Assembly: GCA_949948825.1 (NCBI GenBank) | Contig: CATLIJ010000077.1 | Coordinates: forward strand, 1 to 9,947 | Length of the DNA stretch: 9,947 nucleotides | Source of the DNA: an uncultured Clostridiaceae bacterium | GTDB lineage: Bacteria > Bacillota > Clostridia > Lachnospirales > Lachnospiraceae | Reading direction: 5' to 3' | Part shown: positions 8,491 through 9,947 of the stretch, piece after piece | Layout: each line of letters begins with the position of its first letter | How positions within the stretch are numbered: position 1 is the first letter of the stretch | Notes under the pieces: generated by a model | Seen by the model: the letters and a program-made list of their open reading frames with translations, nothing else | The model's database searches: none | What the model was told of the DNA's origin: nothing | Program-made: the position numbers and the translations under genes

Positions 8491-9278
8491 TCCTTTAATT
8501 TTACTTCATAATATGTAAATAGCTTATTGCATATTTTCAACACATCCTGCCTCTTCAGCCCCTCCAACCTCTTCTTAAATACCTTGACCACCATATTATT
8601 TTCAGGTGTCTGGATGATATGTCCCTCTCCTTCAATCACATCACGAAAAAAGGTGATTAAAGCATTGGTTCGATATGCTTCATCATTCAAATGAAATTCA
8701 TTGATGTGGTGTTCAATAAATTGTTTCTCCCTCTCCGAATATTCCCCCTGAAACTCACTTGGCTCAAACCAGCCGTTTTGCACATTATACTGTATTTTCA
8801 AGTCCAAACCTGTGTCAAATCCTTTTACTCCATTTGGCTGTAGAATGATCTGTCCATTATCCTGTAACAAATACTTGTTTTTCAAATTTCTATATTTGAC
8901 ACATTCCTTGGTGCAGCTATTTGAATTACATTTTATCTTTCGTTCAAACACTGCAATATCCTTTTTGGAAAGCTTCCTCTTCTTTTCCTTACACTTTTTA
9001 AAAATATTATTACAAACCGGACAAGCCCATCCTATATTAGGAATACACTCTGTCAAATATTTGCTGTTCTCTTTTTCAATGGAATGTTCCAAATGCCCCC
9101 ATACCTTCCCATCTGCTGCAACTGTTACATAACAGTACATGCAGAATCCTTCACTGGTTTTATTTAACAATGCCTTTAAATTTTTCTTATAACGGGGATT
9201 TTTATAACCATATTTTATCTTCGGATCATATACCGGAGAAAATCCAGGCATTTCAATCTTCTCAAATATATCCGGCAT
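8487..9278 (-). CDS. HNH-endonuclease-like protein, PtuB-like partner of the adjacent ATPase
   Basis: A 263-residue protein with the layout of a zinc-bound HNH nuclease: CMYC (C46, C49), GHLEHS (H62, E64, H65), N81 in PNIGWAC, and CPVCNN (C86, C89, N90). The four Cys would hold a structural zinc, and the H...N...N set matches the HNH beta-beta-alpha-metal core. The core resembles the HNH proteins of Septu (PtuB) and retron-linked ATPase systems. A second Cys group follows (C96, C117, C122, C126) in a Lys-rich stretch. The C-terminal half (about 140-263) I do not recognise; it has no signal peptide or membrane segment. AGGAG sits 7 nt before the ATG, inside the end of the ATPase gene, one nucleotide after whose stop this gene begins: strong coupling. 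Its stop overlaps the longest ispG frame. It is AT-rich compared with ispG and polC, suggesting acquisition. Inferred role: effector nuclease of a two-gene defence module controlled by the ATPase. The HNH call is firm; the Septu link is probable. Confidence 0.8.
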   Translation of the reverse strand: MPDIFEKIEMPGFSPVYDPKIKYGYKNPRYKKNLKALLNKTSEGFCMYCYVTVAADGKVWGHLEHSIEKENSKYLTECIPNIGWACPVCNNIFKKCKEKKRKLSKKDIAVFERKIKCNSNSCTKECVKYRNLKNKYLLQDNGQIILQPNGVKGFDTGLDLKIQYNVQNGWFEPSEFQGEYSEREKQFIEHHINEFHLNDEAYRTNALITFFRDVIEGEGHIIQTPENNMVVKVFKKRLEGLKRQDVLKICNKLFTYYEVKLKE

Positions 9279-9279
9279 A

Positions 9280-9947
9280 CTACCACTCCTCTATTTGTCT
9301 CAGCAGCACAAGCTGAGCTTTTGTCAGCTTTTCCTCTTTTATCCTTCTTAATATCTCCTGGTCTTCCCTTCCCAATTCTCCAGATATCCGATTGTTAAAA
9401 AGCCTTGCCAGTTCCCGATCCAGGGTTTGCTTCCATTCTTTTCGCTTTTCATTTGAAAAGCTTTTTCGAAACAGGTTATTTGCATCTATCATATTGTCAA
9501 AATCATTTGTGTCTAAAATTTCATACCTTTCATCTGGCAAAATTGCTATAATATTACAATCGCCAGTACCAGCAATCACATCTGCAGATTGTGTCGTAAC
9601 AACAAAGTTCATCTTTTGATAATGATTCCTTATAAATGTCAGCAATCTGCAAGAATTATTGGGGGTCAGGCATTCATTGACCTCATCTATAATAAAAAAA
9701 TACTGTTCTTTTTTTCCATACTTTACTACCTTGTCCTGATAATATTCCAATTCAAAAAAGATACGGATTAATGCCTGATATCCGTTGGATAATCTTCTCT
9801 CTTTCCCATCTATCAATACATAATTATCAATATCTCTTTTTACGGTAAAATTATGATCCGTAAACTCCCTGAAAAGCTCTTTCACTTTATTTTCATAATA
9901 AGGATACAAGCTCTCAATTCCATCCGTTGCTGTTCCAAAAATCTGAA
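9280..9947 (-). CDS. AAA/ABC-type ATPase, PtuA/OLD-like, C-terminal part (N-terminus off the window)
   Basis: The frame is open from the right edge to a TAG at 9282-9280, giving 221 residues of the C-terminal part; the Walker A region lies outside. Seen (numbering from the first whole codon, 9945): an ABC-signature-like RRLSNGYQAL (50-59); a Walker B strand YFFIIDEVN (82-90) with D87/E88; and a following FVVTTQSADVI (114-124) at the place of the switch or H-loop that usually reads TTHSP in AAA_15/AAA_21 ATPases, here with Gln for His. The tail (about 160-221) is charged and helical-looking, with a Glu/Lys-rich end. This layout fits the SMC-like ATPases of OLD, Septu PtuA and retron-linked systems. 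The HNH gene follows one base later, which supports a PtuA-PtuB-type pair in which the ATPase senses infection and controls the nuclease (inference from family knowledge). A TTG at 9909 could be mistaken for a start, but the coding frame clearly continues upstream. AT-rich like its partner. Confidence 0.8.
   Translation of the reverse strand, partial: QIFGTATDGIESLYPYYENKVKELFREFTDHNFTVKRDIDNYVLIDGKERRLSNGYQALIRIFFELEYYQDKVVKYGKKEQYFFIIDEVNECLTPNNSCRLLTFIRNHYQKMNFVVTTQSADVIAGTGDCNIIAILPDERYEILDTNDFDNMIDANNLFRKSFSNEKRKEWKQTLDRELARLFNNRISGELGREDQEILRRIKEEKLTKAQLVLLRQIEEW

Noticed and set aside
8491..8545. A promoter for ispG inside the end of the HNH gene (TTGAAA with TATTAT)
   Set aside because: The hexamers are about 21 nt apart, too wide for a normal sigma-A promoter, and AT-rich sequence makes chance matches likely.
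9280..9909. A short 209-residue ATPase starting at TTG 9909
   Set aside because: The frame runs open to the window edge, and a functional ATPase needs the N-terminal Walker A, so the TTG is internal.

Overview
The window comes from a low-to-mid GC Firmicute, most likely a clostridial species of the Lachnospiraceae type. The evidence is a PolC-type replicative DNA polymerase (a Firmicutes hallmark), the adjacent non-mevalonate isoprenoid gene ispG, Shine-Dalgarno sites of the AGGAG type, and a large prepilin-like surface protein with GLUG-like repeats. The species cannot be fixed from the sequence. Every supported gene is on the minus strand, so the biological order runs from high to low coordinates.

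Layout in transcription order. (1) 9947-9280: the 3' end of a gene for an AAA/ABC-type ATPase of the OLD/AAA_15/AAA_21 kind, cut by the window edge. (2) 9278-8487: an HNH-nuclease-like protein that starts one base after the ATPase stop. Together these two resemble the Septu-type (PtuA/PtuB) ATPase plus HNH anti-phage pair. They are visibly more AT-rich than the rest of the window. (3) 8490-7378 (true start perhaps 8451 or 8442): ispG, whose longest reading frame overlaps the HNH stop as ATGA. (4) 7371-2473: polC, six bases after the ispG stop, encoding an unusually long PolC (1632 aa) because a Gly/Ala/Met-rich repeat linker of over 130 residues sits between the N-terminal region and the OB fold. 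(5) A rho-independent terminator at 2446-2401 closes this unit. (6) A sigma-A-like promoter with an extended -10 at 2355-2327 precedes (7) a prepilin-type protein, 2214 to the left edge, whose 738 visible residues carry a class III (type IV pilin-like) signal and a very large ectodomain ending in GLUG-like repeats.

The ATPase, HNH, ispG and polC genes are packed end to end with no visible terminator, so they look like one transcription unit. In many clostridia ispG and polC lie at the end of a conserved uppS-cdsA-dxr-rseP-ispG block. Here the position expected for rseP is taken by the putative defence pair, which suggests insertion of an accessory cassette directly upstream of essential housekeeping genes. 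The most notable observations are this cassette and its coupling to ispG/polC, and the repeat-expanded PolC linker with perfect 39-bp tandem units. Family assignments are from motif reading alone, with no database search.
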